From: UBA4246 sp045113695
Lineage (GTDB): Bacteria; Bacillota; Clostridia; Christensenellales; Aristaeellaceae
Length of the DNA: 64,000 bases
Assembly: GCA_045113695.1 (NCBI GenBank)
Contig: JBGUJG010000040.1
Coordinates: forward strand, 1-64,000
Reading direction: 5' to 3'
The notes beneath the pieces are model-generated. The model did not search any database and had not been told where the DNA came from. It worked only from the letters and a program-made list of their open reading frames with translations. Numbering within the stretch: the stretch's first letter is position 1; every line of letters begins with the position of its first letter. Of this stretch, positions 17,738 through 26,512 are shown one piece after another. Position numbers and translations under genes: made by a program.

Positions 17738-19573
17738 TCAGTCATAGATCTTCCTGCCCTGCTTGTCCTCCGCCCCGCTGAAGCGATGGAAAAAGGTGTT
17801 GATCACGTCCCGCCATTCGCGGGCATTCCGGACCTGACGGTCGGCCCTATCCAGGACTTCCGTCCGGTCCGGCTCCGGCAGGGAGAGGGTGTTCAGCGCG
17901 GTGCGCATGGCTTCCGCCCGGGCACAGCCCTCAAAATGATCATCGTAGATGCGCTGGATCAGCGTCCTGCCGTCTTTTATGCGGAAACCGTAAGGGAGGC
18001 GGTGGAAAAACAGCAGCAGGTTTTCCGGGCAGGTATCCGGGTCGTCGAAGCGTCCGGCGATCGGGGCGGGATACTGGGCGGTATAGCCTGTGCCGGCTTT
18101 GGTCCGGTCTACGCCGACGGCGTTGCGGTCCGCCCGGTTGTAGGTGCCCCACAGGTCAAACTCGTAACCGTATGGGTCAGGGCCGTAATGGACGCCGGGC
18201 CGGACCATCCAGTCCAGGCCGAGGGTGGCGGTATATTTTTCATAGGTTTCCCGGCTGGTAAGCAGCAGGCTGACCAGCGCCATGTGCTCTTCTTCGGGCA
18301 GGCTGTAGGAAAGGCCCGCCCAGTCTTCCGTGACGGTTTCGGGCGAACTGTCCGGATCCCAGGTGAAGCGGCCCCAGGCATAGAGGTTCAGGGCTGCGAA
18401 CGGATGGCCTGTCCAGCAGTCGTCCCGGCCCAGATTGGTGACGGCGGCGTACGCTTTGACGTTTTCCCGCGGCAGCTCGTCCCAGATCTCCCGGAACAAA
18501 GGCGGCATCGCGTACAGATCGATCTGATGGCCGGTATATTCCTGCGCCAGCTGGACTTCAAGGGCCAGGCTGGTTTTTCGCAGCCCGTAAAACAGGGGAG
18601 ACAGGGGCTCGCGCACCTGGAAATCATACGGCCCGTTTTTGACCTGCAGGATGACGTTTTCGTCGAACTGGCCGTCCATCGGCATGTACAGGTCGAAAGC
18701 GGCTTTCGGCCGGTCTGTCTCAAGATCCCGCCAGTCCTGCAGGCAGTTGTAGACGAAGGCCCGCCACAGGATGACGCCGCCGAACGGGGCAACGGCCCGG
18801 GCCAGCATGTTCGCGCCCTGGGCATGGTTCCGCCCGTAGGTGCGCGGCCCCGGCCGGTGCTCGCTGTCCGCCTTGATCAGGAAACCGGCCAGGTCGGGAA
18901 TGGCAGCCCAGATCTTCCGGGCCCGGGCGTTCCACCAGGCCTGTACGAGGGGGTCGAGCGGGTCGGCAGTGTCCAGCCCCTCACGGACCGGCTGGGCGAA
19001 ATCAGCCGATACCATCAGCCGGACGGCGAACGGACGGAGCAGGGCCGCGAATGCCGCCAGCTGGTCCAGCTGCTCGCTGATCAGTCCCTGAGCGGGCTCC
19101 TGCACGTTGACGTTGTTCAGGCACAGCACGTTGATCCCGACGCTGGCCAGCATCCGGCCCAGCTGACGGATCCTGTCCGGATCGTAGGAAAAACGGTTTC
19201 CCTCAAACCAGATGGAGCGTCCAGCGTAGCCGCGCTCAATGGAGCCGTCCATATTGTCCCAGGCGTTCAGCATGCGCAGGGACGCCGCGGGCGTCTGCGG
19301 ACCTTCGGGCAGGGGCCTGCCGAGCTCCTGGTCCAGGATCCAGCGGTAGGTCCCGTACAGGATGCCGGCCGGGCCGCCGGAAACACTGGTCTGGGTCAGG
19401 ATGTACGTGTCCCCGGCGTCTGGATCCGGATGAAGGGAGCATGTCTTTTCAGGATGCGCGGAAAGATACTGGGCAAGCTCCGCCTCCGCCGTTTCCCGGG
19501 GGGTGCGCGCCTTTGTGTCCGGCAGCTGAGGAAGGGCGCGGAGCCAGGTCAGCCGTTTTTTCCATCCGTCCAT
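17738..19573 (-). CDS. GH67 alpha-glucuronidase
   Basis: A 611-residue cytosolic enzyme expected to remove 4-O-methyl-glucuronic acid from the end of xylo-oligosaccharides. The GH67 signatures are clear: KADSEHRPGP with Glu238, and the KNGPYDFQVREP block. Asp294 and Glu322 keep the 28-residue spacing of the two catalytic carboxylates known from the Cellvibrio enzyme. It is somewhat shorter than usual (about 680-730). The ATG at 19573 was chosen because AAGGAGC lies nine bases before it and the upstream stop is at 19575; the frame is open further 5' inside the xylosidase gene. The tight junction shows translational coupling with the GH39 gene. Confidence 0.9.
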   Translation of the reverse strand: MDGWKKRLTWLRALPQLPDTKARTPRETAEAELAQYLSAHPEKTCSLHPDPDAGDTYILTQTSVSGGPAGILYGTYRWILDQELGRPLPEGPQTPAASLRMLNAWDNMDGSIERGYAGRSIWFEGNRFSYDPDRIRQLGRMLASVGINVLCLNNVNVQEPAQGLISEQLDQLAAFAALLRPFAVRLMVSADFAQPVREGLDTADPLDPLVQAWWNARARKIWAAIPDLAGFLIKADSEHRPGPRTYGRNHAQGANMLARAVAPFGGVILWRAFVYNCLQDWRDLETDRPKAAFDLYMPMDGQFDENVILQVKNGPYDFQVREPLSPLFYGLRKTSLALEVQLAQEYTGHQIDLYAMPPLFREIWDELPRENVKAYAAVTNLGRDDCWTGHPFAALNLYAWGRFTWDPDSSPETVTEDWAGLSYSLPEEEHMALVSLLLTSRETYEKYTATLGLDWMVRPGVHYGPDPYGYEFDLWGTYNRADRNAVGVDRTKAGTGYTAQYPAPIAGRFDDPDTCPENLLLFFHRLPYGFRIKDGRTLIQRIYDDHFEGCARAEAMRTALNTLSLPEPDRTEVLDRADRQVRNAREWRDVINTFFHRFSGAEDKQGRKIYD

Positions 19574-19574
19574 C

Positions 19575-21098
19575 TCAGCCACGCTCCTTTTCCGTCTGGT
19601 ACCATCCGTAATCATATCCTTCGTCCGTTCCGGGCTGCACGGGCAGGAGCCTTGCATAGGAAACGGCATTGGGGGAAAGGGAGACCTCCGTTTTCAGCCG
19701 TCCGCCTTCGGCGGCCAGGCGCTCCGTCCGGCGCCACGGGGCGGCGGAGGCTTTGAGGAAAGCCCGCTCGTCTCCGTTCAGGGAAGCGGGCTCGCCCAGG
19801 TCGTGCCAGGCTTTGAGGACGTTGCCGTGTTCTTCGTCCACGGTTTCCAGCAGAAGGACGTACTGCCCTTTTTTCGCGGGCAGGTCCAGGCTGATCACGG
19901 CGTCTTCCGCTTCGTCCTGGCAGATATTCCAGAAAATGCCTTCGTATCCGCCGTTTTCCGTTTTGGTAAGCACAGCGCGTCCGTCCCGGTACACTGCTTC
20001 GCCCCGAAGCCTGGAAAAGAAGGAAAAGGCCCAGACAGAGGGCTTTTCGACCGCACCTTCGGCCACCAGGCCGAAGCCCCCGTGGAACGGACGGGGCGGA
20101 ATGCCCTGTTCTTCGAATACGTCGCCGAACGTCCAGTAGCTGTAGCCGTCCGCCGCATCGCCCAGCCGGGAAAGCAGGCCGGCGCAGTACGCGGCGTTCA
20201 GGTTCGTATCGTGAATCGGGCAGAAGGGGTTGTAGGAGGTGTTGAACTCCGTGATGATCATCGGCAGGCCTTTGTATTCTGGGAAGGAGTCGATGATCCC
20301 GCGGGACACGCGCATCTCTTCCACGGTATCCTCCACCCGGCACATGCGGTGGTACAGATACCGGCCCCTGTGCTCAGGCGTCTGGCCCATATAGGCGTGC
20401 CGGGTGACGAAATCGACCGGCAGGCCGCCGTCCCGGCAGAAGGTCAGGAAATCCCGGATCCACTCCTGGGAGCCTTCGCCGCCGCAGATGGCAGGGCCGC
20501 CGACGCGCATCGCCGGCACGGCCTCTTTGACGGCCAGCGCCGTCGCCCGGTAGAGCTCCAGGTATTTCTGCTTGTCGGCGTTTTCCCAGAAGCCGGCCAG
20601 GTTCGGTTCGTTCCAGATTTCACACGGCCAGGTGGAAACCTCCTCCGTTCCGTAGCGCCAGCACAGATGGCGCAGCGTTGCCTGCACCAGGTCCGTCCAG
20701 GCTTTCATGTCTTTGGGCGGGGTCACGTGGCCCTTCCAGTAAAAGATCGTCTGGGTCCCGGAAGCCAGGGCTCCGGGCATGAAGCCCAGTTCCAGGAAAG
20801 GCTTCAGCCCGCAGGATGCCCAGGCGTCCACAACCCGGTCCAGGTAGGTGAAGCAGTATTCCGTCCGGACCTGTCCGTCCGGGCCCTTCCGCTGCTGATA
20901 AATGCCCAGCTGGTCGCTGAACAGGCCGTGTCCGCGGATGTAGCGGAAATGGCACAGGTCCTGCACGCGGCGGAGCTGTTTCTGGTATTCTTCATGCAGC
21001 GCCAGGCTGACCCGCCCGGTGCCCACGCAGTAGGAGACATGGTTTGCAAAGGGAACGCGTTCGCCGCCGTTCAGGCGGACGGTGCTTTTTCGGGTCAT
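19575..21098 (-). CDS. GH39 beta-xylosidase
   Basis: A 507-residue cytosolic glycosidase that would release xylose from the non-reducing end of xylo-oligosaccharides. Glu164 in the IWNEPN motif is the expected acid/base and Glu284 in ITEFNTS the nucleophile. The length matches the family. It lies five bases after the GH2 gene and before the GH67 gene, so the three enzymes are co-expressed; GH67 removes glucuronate caps that block GH39. Some GH39 members are iduronidases or act on other sugars, but the xylan neighbours favour xylosidase. Confidence 0.88.
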   Translation of the reverse strand: MTRKSTVRLNGGERVPFANHVSYCVGTGRVSLALHEEYQKQLRRVQDLCHFRYIRGHGLFSDQLGIYQQRKGPDGQVRTEYCFTYLDRVVDAWASCGLKPFLELGFMPGALASGTQTIFYWKGHVTPPKDMKAWTDLVQATLRHLCWRYGTEEVSTWPCEIWNEPNLAGFWENADKQKYLELYRATALAVKEAVPAMRVGGPAICGGEGSQEWIRDFLTFCRDGGLPVDFVTRHAYMGQTPEHRGRYLYHRMCRVEDTVEEMRVSRGIIDSFPEYKGLPMIITEFNTSYNPFCPIHDTNLNAAYCAGLLSRLGDAADGYSYWTFGDVFEEQGIPPRPFHGGFGLVAEGAVEKPSVWAFSFFSRLRGEAVYRDGRAVLTKTENGGYEGIFWNICQDEAEDAVISLDLPAKKGQYVLLLETVDEEHGNVLKAWHDLGEPASLNGDERAFLKASAAPWRRTERLAAEGGRLKTEVSLSPNAVSYARLLPVQPGTDEGYDYGWYQTEKERG

Positions 21099-21103
21099 GA
21101 TGG

Positions 21104-24100
21104 TTATTCCTCCGGTTTCTGTGTTTCTTCCGGTTCGAACCGGAAAGCGTAGAAGTCAAAATCACTGCCTGGCAGGAAGACGAACGACACTTCGCATTCA
21201 CCCGCCGGGGTCCGGACGGAAAAGCGCTGCGGTCCGTGCGCTTCTGTCTTTGTGAACATCAGGGTTTCGACGGTTTTTTCTCCCGCCTTGTTTTCGGCCA
21301 GGAAGGTCAGGGCGTCTTTTTCATGCCGGGTCAGGCCGTCCAGAAGGAGGGTCATCCGTCCGCCCGGGCCAAAGTCCATATGATCAAAGCAGAGCGTCAC
21401 GTTGTTGCCGATGTGCCCGACCGCTTCTTCCGTGCGCCGGAAGGAATCGCCGTACACCCTGTCCGCGGAAAGGGCCCTGTCTCCCCGGAAGGCGCGGGAC
21501 TGTTTTTCAAAGGAAAACCCTTTCAGGTGGAATTTCTGATCCGCGGAGAAGCACAGGGTATGAAGCCCCCGGAGGACTTCCGGCAGCTTCCAGGTTTCCG
21601 CCTGATAGACGTTCCAGCGGGACGGCTTATGGTAGGAAAGGACGGTGATCTGCCGCCCGCCGGCGTCCGGGACGCCGTCCCAGACGGTGATCAGATGCGG
21701 GTCGCTGTCCAGGGCGAAAATGGGGAGCGTCAGCGTGTCGGACCCGACGGGGCCGAAATCGACGCCGGAAAAGCCGATCAGGGACCAGCCGTCCCGAGCA
21801 AAGGAAATGCCCTTATCGTTGCCCGGGGAGATGCCGCCGAGCCGGACATCGCTCAGGGAGCCGGAGAGGAAGGCGTAAGGGTCCAGGCTGGCGGAGCCGA
21901 AGCCCTCGGCCCGGATCTCCAACTGGGAGATGACGCGGGCATGCGCGGCGCCGTTTGCGGCGGTCGCCCGGAGGTAAAACTCCCCGTCGCCGCGGGCCGT
22001 GACGGTCACGATGCCGCCTTTTTCCTCTGCTTTGGCATAGGGCACATCGACCCCCTGCCGGTTGACGGCCCGGAAGGAAAGGGGCTGGGCGTCCGCGTCT
22101 TCCGGCGATACGGAGACGCGGAAGGTACAGGCGGGATTCGCGGGGGAGAGGACGGCGGGCGTCCTTTCAGCCCGCAGGGTGATTTTCCGGATATCGCGGC
22201 CCTCTTTCCGGGGCGATGCTGCCGCGGCGGAACGGGTCGTAAACAGGCAGGGGCGGGAGGACGGAACAGCCTGCAACGTGAGCTCAGCCGGCAGGAGCCC
22301 TTCGGCTTCCGCCCGGACGGTAAGAGGCCCGGCCTCCAGGGCGGCTGCCATGATCAGGAGTTTTCCGGAGAACAGCCGCCGGCAGTCTGTCCGGTAACCG
22401 TCTTCGTCGGCGCTGTCCCCGTTGTCCAGGCCCAGCAGGATGCCAGCGCCCGAAACACGGACGCGCACCCTGTCGCAGGCGTTCATCACCGGGCGGCCCT
22501 GTCCGTCTTCGGCGGAGACCTGAATGAAAGCGATCCCTCCGGCGGGAACGGTTTCGTTTTCCGCCCGGAGCTTCAGACGGACGGAATCGGTAAAGGATTC
22601 CGCCATGTCCTCGCAGAGCACAGCCCCGGACAGGCTGAAGCCCACAGCCCTGAGGATGCCGGGCTCGTACGGGACCTGCCAGACGGGCAGGGCTTTTTCC
22701 GGGCAGTCCGGGCAGACTTCCTTCCGGCCCAGGGACCGGCCGTTCAAAAACAGCTCACAGGATGCCGCGTTGGTCATCACCGGGACGTCGATCAGCTGAC
22801 CCTCGTTCCAGTCCCAGACGGCGGCGATATGAATCATCGGCTGCCTGGTCCAGTATGCCTGGTACAGATAATAGCTGTTTTTGGGGAAGCAGGCCGTATC
22901 CGCCTGGCCGAAATAGCAGCTGCGGGTATGGTATGGCGTCGGCTCGCCGATATAGTCGATGCCGGCCCAGATAAACTGGCCCAGCGTATAGGGGTTCAGC
23001 CGGTCGCCGGTCAGCATGGCTGGCACGTCCCGCGCGCCCCAGCTGGTGTTGCTGTTCAGCAGGTCGGAACACTGAAGGTCCTCCTCGGAGAGGATCTCTT
23101 CGCTCATCGGAAAGTGGTAGACGCCCCGGCTCTGCAGGACGGAGCCGGTTTCGCTGCCGTAGATCACCCAGTCCGGATGCCGGCGGTGATGCGCTTCGTA
23201 GAGGTTTTCCCCGTAGTTGTATCCGGGAAGTTTGATGATGTCCGCGCACTGCTGCGCCCCTTCCCAGGGCATGTAGTTGCTGGCGAAGGTGACCGGGGCG
23301 TGCACGCTGTCGTGCAGGCGGACCTCGTCTGCCAGTTTTTTCGTCCACTCCTGCCCGCGTGCGGACACATGCAGGTCCTGGATCTCGTTGCCGATGGACC
23401 AGAGGATCACGCAGGGGTGGCAGCGGTCCCGGCGGACGAAGGATGCGGCGTCCTCCCGCCAGGTATCCGGGAAAAAGCGGGCGTTGTCATAGGCCGTTTT
23501 GGACAGCTCCCACATGTCGAACAGCTCGTCCATCACCAGCATCCCGGTTTCGTCGCACAGGTCCAGGAATTCCTCCGCAGGAGGATTGTGGGCAGTGCGG
23601 ACGGCGTTTGCGCCCATTTCCCGCATGACGCGCAGCTGCCTCAGGGCGGCGTCCCGGTGGAAAGCGGCGCCCAGCAGGCCCAAGTCATGATGCAGGCAGA
23701 CCCCGTGAAGCTTCATGCGTTTGCCGTTCAGGAAAAAACCTTCGTCCGGATCAAACCGGGTTTCGCGCAGGCCGACCCGCTTTTCCGCGGTGTCCCCGTT
23801 CAGGGTCAGGCGCAGGGTATAGAGGGCCGGATGTTCCGGCGCCCAGAGCGCGGGCCGGGGGATTTCAAAGGCAAAAGCGTTCAGGCTGCTTCCTGCCCGC
23901 GAGATCCGGGACAGCCGGACCCCTTCCGGGGTCAGAAGCTCGGCGGAAAAGGATGCTCCGTCCGGCTGACCTGCCGCTTCGGCAGTGCCTTCCAGCCGCC
24001 ACCACCCGCTTTGGCCGGGAACGGTGCTGACCCGGACGCCGTCGGGCAGCAGGGTGAAATGTTCCGTCACGTGCAGGGTGACGGGTCGGAAAATCCCGGC

Positions 24101-24487
24101 GCCCGAATACCAGCGGGAATTGGGGGACTGATAGCGGACGTGAACGCAGAGCTCGTTTCCGCCCGGGCGCACCCGCCTGCTCACGTCGGCGGTAAAGGCG
24201 GTGTAGCCGTAGCGGTGGGTGCAGACGATTTCCCCGTTCCACAGGATGTCCGCGTCCATATAGACGCCGTCAAAGCGCAGCGTCACCCGTTTTTCCGTTT
24301 CTTCTTCCGAAAAGGGGATGGACAGATAGTACCACCCGGCCCCGTCCTCGTAGAGCCGGTCCGCATTCCGGATCAGCCAGTCATGCGGCAGATCGACCGG
24401 CAGCTTTTCCGCCCGGTCCGCCTGTTCTTTTGTACTGCCCAAGGGCAGGCGTACAAAGCGCCATCCGCTGTCAAGTGCCCTGTGCAT
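21104..24487 (-). CDS. large GH2 beta-galactosidase-like enzyme with C-terminal beta domains
   Basis: A 1127-residue cytosolic GH2 enzyme. The order is sugar-binding domain (about 1-165), immunoglobulin-like domain, TIM barrel, DUF4982-type domain with FLNGRSLG, an immunoglobulin-like domain, then two related beta domains (about 880-1000 and 1010-1125) that resemble CBM6/CBM35-type sugar-binding modules. Glu368 in SIGNEIQ fits the acid/base and Glu446 in GSETGS the nucleophile. The ATG at 24487 has GGAGGG just upstream; the open frame further 5' lies in a hairpin-rich non-coding stretch. It is the first gene of the hemicellulose operon. The exact sugar is not determined by sequence. Confidence 0.85.
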   Translation of the reverse strand: MHRALDSGWRFVRLPLGSTKEQADRAEKLPVDLPHDWLIRNADRLYEDGAGWYYLSIPFSEEETEKRVTLRFDGVYMDADILWNGEIVCTHRYGYTAFTADVSRRVRPGGNELCVHVRYQSPNSRWYSGAGIFRPVTLHVTEHFTLLPDGVRVSTVPGQSGWWRLEGTAEAAGQPDGASFSAELLTPEGVRLSRISRAGSSLNAFAFEIPRPALWAPEHPALYTLRLTLNGDTAEKRVGLRETRFDPDEGFFLNGKRMKLHGVCLHHDLGLLGAAFHRDAALRQLRVMREMGANAVRTAHNPPAEEFLDLCDETGMLVMDELFDMWELSKTAYDNARFFPDTWREDAASFVRRDRCHPCVILWSIGNEIQDLHVSARGQEWTKKLADEVRLHDSVHAPVTFASNYMPWEGAQQCADIIKLPGYNYGENLYEAHHRRHPDWVIYGSETGSVLQSRGVYHFPMSEEILSEEDLQCSDLLNSNTSWGARDVPAMLTGDRLNPYTLGQFIWAGIDYIGEPTPYHTRSCYFGQADTACFPKNSYYLYQAYWTRQPMIHIAAVWDWNEGQLIDVPVMTNAASCELFLNGRSLGRKEVCPDCPEKALPVWQVPYEPGILRAVGFSLSGAVLCEDMAESFTDSVRLKLRAENETVPAGGIAFIQVSAEDGQGRPVMNACDRVRVRVSGAGILLGLDNGDSADEDGYRTDCRRLFSGKLLIMAAALEAGPLTVRAEAEGLLPAELTLQAVPSSRPCLFTTRSAAAASPRKEGRDIRKITLRAERTPAVLSPANPACTFRVSVSPEDADAQPLSFRAVNRQGVDVPYAKAEEKGGIVTVTARGDGEFYLRATAANGAAHARVISQLEIRAEGFGSASLDPYAFLSGSLSDVRLGGISPGNDKGISFARDGWSLIGFSGVDFGPVGSDTLTLPIFALDSDPHLITVWDGVPDAGGRQITVLSYHKPSRWNVYQAETWKLPEVLRGLHTLCFSADQKFHLKGFSFEKQSRAFRGDRALSADRVYGDSFRRTEEAVGHIGNNVTLCFDHMDFGPGGRMTLLLDGLTRHEKDALTFLAENKAGEKTVETLMFTKTEAHGPQRFSVRTPAGECEVSFVFLPGSDFDFYAFRFEPEETQKPEE

Positions 24488-24826
24488 CGTGTCCCTCCGA
24501 TTATTACTGATGGATTTAATGAAGATGTGAACGAAACCAGGTGGGATCAGAGCGGGGTGAATCCCGTATCCGTCCGGCGATTTATTCGCCGGATTGGCGA
24601 AGCCAACCTGAAAGGCGGCAGGGATTTGCCTCGCGCTGATCATGAAGAGGGGAGCGCAGAGGGGGAGCACCCTCTGCTGAAATCCGCAGTGGCTGCATGT
24701 ACGCCGCGAGGATGAAATCGCTTTGCGATTTCTACTTTGCGGATTTGCCGCCCGGAAGCGTCAAAGACGCGGGAGACAAATCCGAAGGGGAAAGCGTGGG
24801 AAGGGGAAGAATTCCCCTTCCCAAAT
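24488..24826. repeat. hairpin-rich intergenic region upstream of the hemicellulose operon
   Basis: This 339-bp gap contains no gene but a row of perfect or near-perfect inverted repeats. They are 24573-24593 (TCCGGCGA), 24594-24606 (TTGGC), 24657-24676 (CAGAGGG), a nested pair 24680-24746 (AAATCCGCA) around 24714-24732 (GAAATCGC), 24758-24770 (GCGTC) and 24798-24822 (11-bp GGGAAGGGGAA). The last one could be the 3' end structure of the HAD gene but has no T-run. No convincing promoter for the GH2 gene was found on the minus strand. Confidence 0.55.
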
Positions 24827-25636
24827 TCAGATGGTTTTCAGAATCATGGCCGCCACGCCGTCCTCCGCATTGGACAGGGTGTGATATGCTGTTTTTTCCA
24901 GCACCATGGGCTCCGCGTTGCCCATGGCGACGCCCATGCCGGCGATCTCAAGCATCGGCAGGTCGTTTTCCTGGTCGCCGAAGGCCATCGTTTCGGACAG
25001 CGGGATGCCCAGAAAACCGCACAGCTCGGACAGGCCGGTTCCCTTGTCGACGCCTTCCGCCATCATCTCCAGGTTCCACGGCGTTGAACGGGTGACGACC
25101 GCGCCGGGAATGGCCTGCAGGACCGTTCTGGTATCATCAAGCTCCCCGTTGTTGCAGATGTAGAACTTGAAAATACCCCGCCCGATGGCCTCGTCCACCG
25201 CCTCCGGGCCGTGGGTAAAGCGGACGTCGCTTCGGGATACGATTTTGTCACCCATGCTGATTTCACTGTGGTGATGCGCGCCTTCCCGGCTGGAGACGAC
25301 ACGTCCTTCCGCGAAAATGAAGTAATCGGTTCCCATGTCGTCCAGGGTGTCGCGAATCTGCCGGGCGCTGTCCGCCGAAATATGGTGGCGGCGGACCAGG
25401 CTGCCCAGGGGCCGGTCCATCATCTGCGCCCCGTTCGAGCCGATCACCGGCCCGGAAAGCCCGCTGTCCAGGAACAGGATGGAGACGTTCTCGCAGTAGC
25501 GGCCCGAACAGGCCGCCGTGATGATACCCTTTTCCCGGGCCAGGGTCAGGGCTTTGCGGGTCTCTTCGGAGACCTCGCTCTTCGGGTTCAGCATGGTCCC
25601 GTCCAGATCCATGGCGATCAGGCGAATCTGATTCAT
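24827..25636 (-). CDS. HAD superfamily Cof-type sugar/metabolite phosphatase
   Basis: A 269-residue cytosolic phosphatase of the Cof/YidA group. The four HAD motifs are visible: DLDGT near residue 11, SGR near 41, a lysine in the cap region and GDQEND near 215. Such enzymes hydrolyse sugar phosphates, flavin mononucleotide and similar metabolites with wide specificity. It is the last gene of the pcrA-ligA operon, 24 bases after the pseudouridine synthase, with an RBS-like GGAGAAAT. Confidence 0.9.
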   Translation of the reverse strand: MNQIRLIAMDLDGTMLNPKSEVSEETRKALTLAREKGIITAACSGRYCENVSILFLDSGLSGPVIGSNGAQMMDRPLGSLVRRHHISADSARQIRDTLDDMGTDYFIFAEGRVVSSREGAHHHSEISMGDKIVSRSDVRFTHGPEAVDEAIGRGIFKFYICNNGELDDTRTVLQAIPGAVVTRSTPWNLEMMAEGVDKGTGLSELCGFLGIPLSETMAFGDQENDLPMLEIAGMGVAMGNAEPMVLEKTAYHTLSNAEDGVAAMILKTI

Positions 25637-25660
25637 ATCGATGATTTCTCCGTTGGTTGT

Positions 25661-26512
25661 TCAGAACGGCACCGGCACGGCAAACGTGCGGCCGTCCAGA
25701 TAAGACAGGACGCCGCCTGCCCGGAGCGTCAGCTGCCAGGAACAGAGCCGGAGCTTCCCTTCGCAGCGCAGCCTCCGGTTGAAGGCCCGGTCCCCGTAAA
25801 CGTCGTCGCCCAGCACGGGATGCGCCAGGTAGGCCATGTGGGCGCGGATCTGGTGGGTCCGTCCGGTCAGCAGCTCGACCGACAGGCGGGTGCATCCGTT
25901 TTCATGCCCGATGGTTTCCCAGGCTGTGCGGATCGTCCGCCCTTCCGGGGTCGGGTGGGAGACCACGCGGACGCGGCCCAGCCGGCTGTCCCGCACTAGG
26001 AAAGCCTGCGCTTCCCCCGCGTCCGGGCGCATCGTGCCGCGGACCAGGCACTGGTAGCGCTTGTCCAGCTTCCGCTCCTCAAAGGCGCTGAGCAGACAGC
26101 TTTCGCTTTCGTTATCTGCCGCCAGGATGATCAGGCCGCAGGTCTGATTGTCCAGCCGGTGGCAGAGGCGCAGCTGTCTGTCCGGCCGTTCCCGGTTTGC
26201 TTCGGACAGCACGGTCATGCCGCCCCACTCATCCTCGTCGCTGCTCAGTCCGGCGGGCTTGTTGACCAGAAGAACGTGTCCGTCTTCGTATACCACCGGC
26301 AGGGAGGCGGAAAACGGCGTATAGACGCGGACGGAAGCGCCCGGCTGAACGGGCGTGTCTTCCCCGGCGCGGACGCCGTCCACTTTGACGTCCCGGGCAT
26401 TCAGGGCGTCCCGGAGCACGTGCTCTGGCAGCAGCGGAAAAGCCCGCCGGAGATACAGGGCCGTTTTGACCGGGGCAAGGCCCTGGGGAACCCGCGCCTC
26501 ATAGACGCGCAT
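25661..26512 (-). CDS. RluA family pseudouridine synthase
   Basis: A 283-residue RNA-modifying enzyme that isomerises uridine to pseudouridine in rRNA or tRNA. The catalytic aspartate is in CHRLDNQT, and the TGRTHQIRAH and HPVLGDDVYG motifs of the RluA family follow. An S4-like segment is at the N-terminus (about 12-65). The start ATG overlaps the preceding stop as TGATG, so translation is coupled with the upstream gene. The exact RNA site cannot be assigned among RluA/RluC/RluD-type enzymes. Confidence 0.9.
   Translation of the reverse strand: MRVYEARVPQGLAPVKTALYLRRAFPLLPEHVLRDALNARDVKVDGVRAGEDTPVQPGASVRVYTPFSASLPVVYEDGHVLLVNKPAGLSSDEDEWGGMTVLSEANRERPDRQLRLCHRLDNQTCGLIILAADNESESCLLSAFEERKLDKRYQCLVRGTMRPDAGEAQAFLVRDSRLGRVRVVSHPTPEGRTIRTAWETIGHENGCTRLSVELLTGRTHQIRAHMAYLAHPVLGDDVYGDRAFNRRLRCEGKLRLCSWQLTLRAGGVLSYLDGRTFAVPVPF

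Noticed and set aside
21236..24715. 1159-codon open frame on the plus strand opposite the large GH2 gene
   Set aside because: The GH2 motifs on the other strand are intact; the plus-strand product has no recognisable domain.
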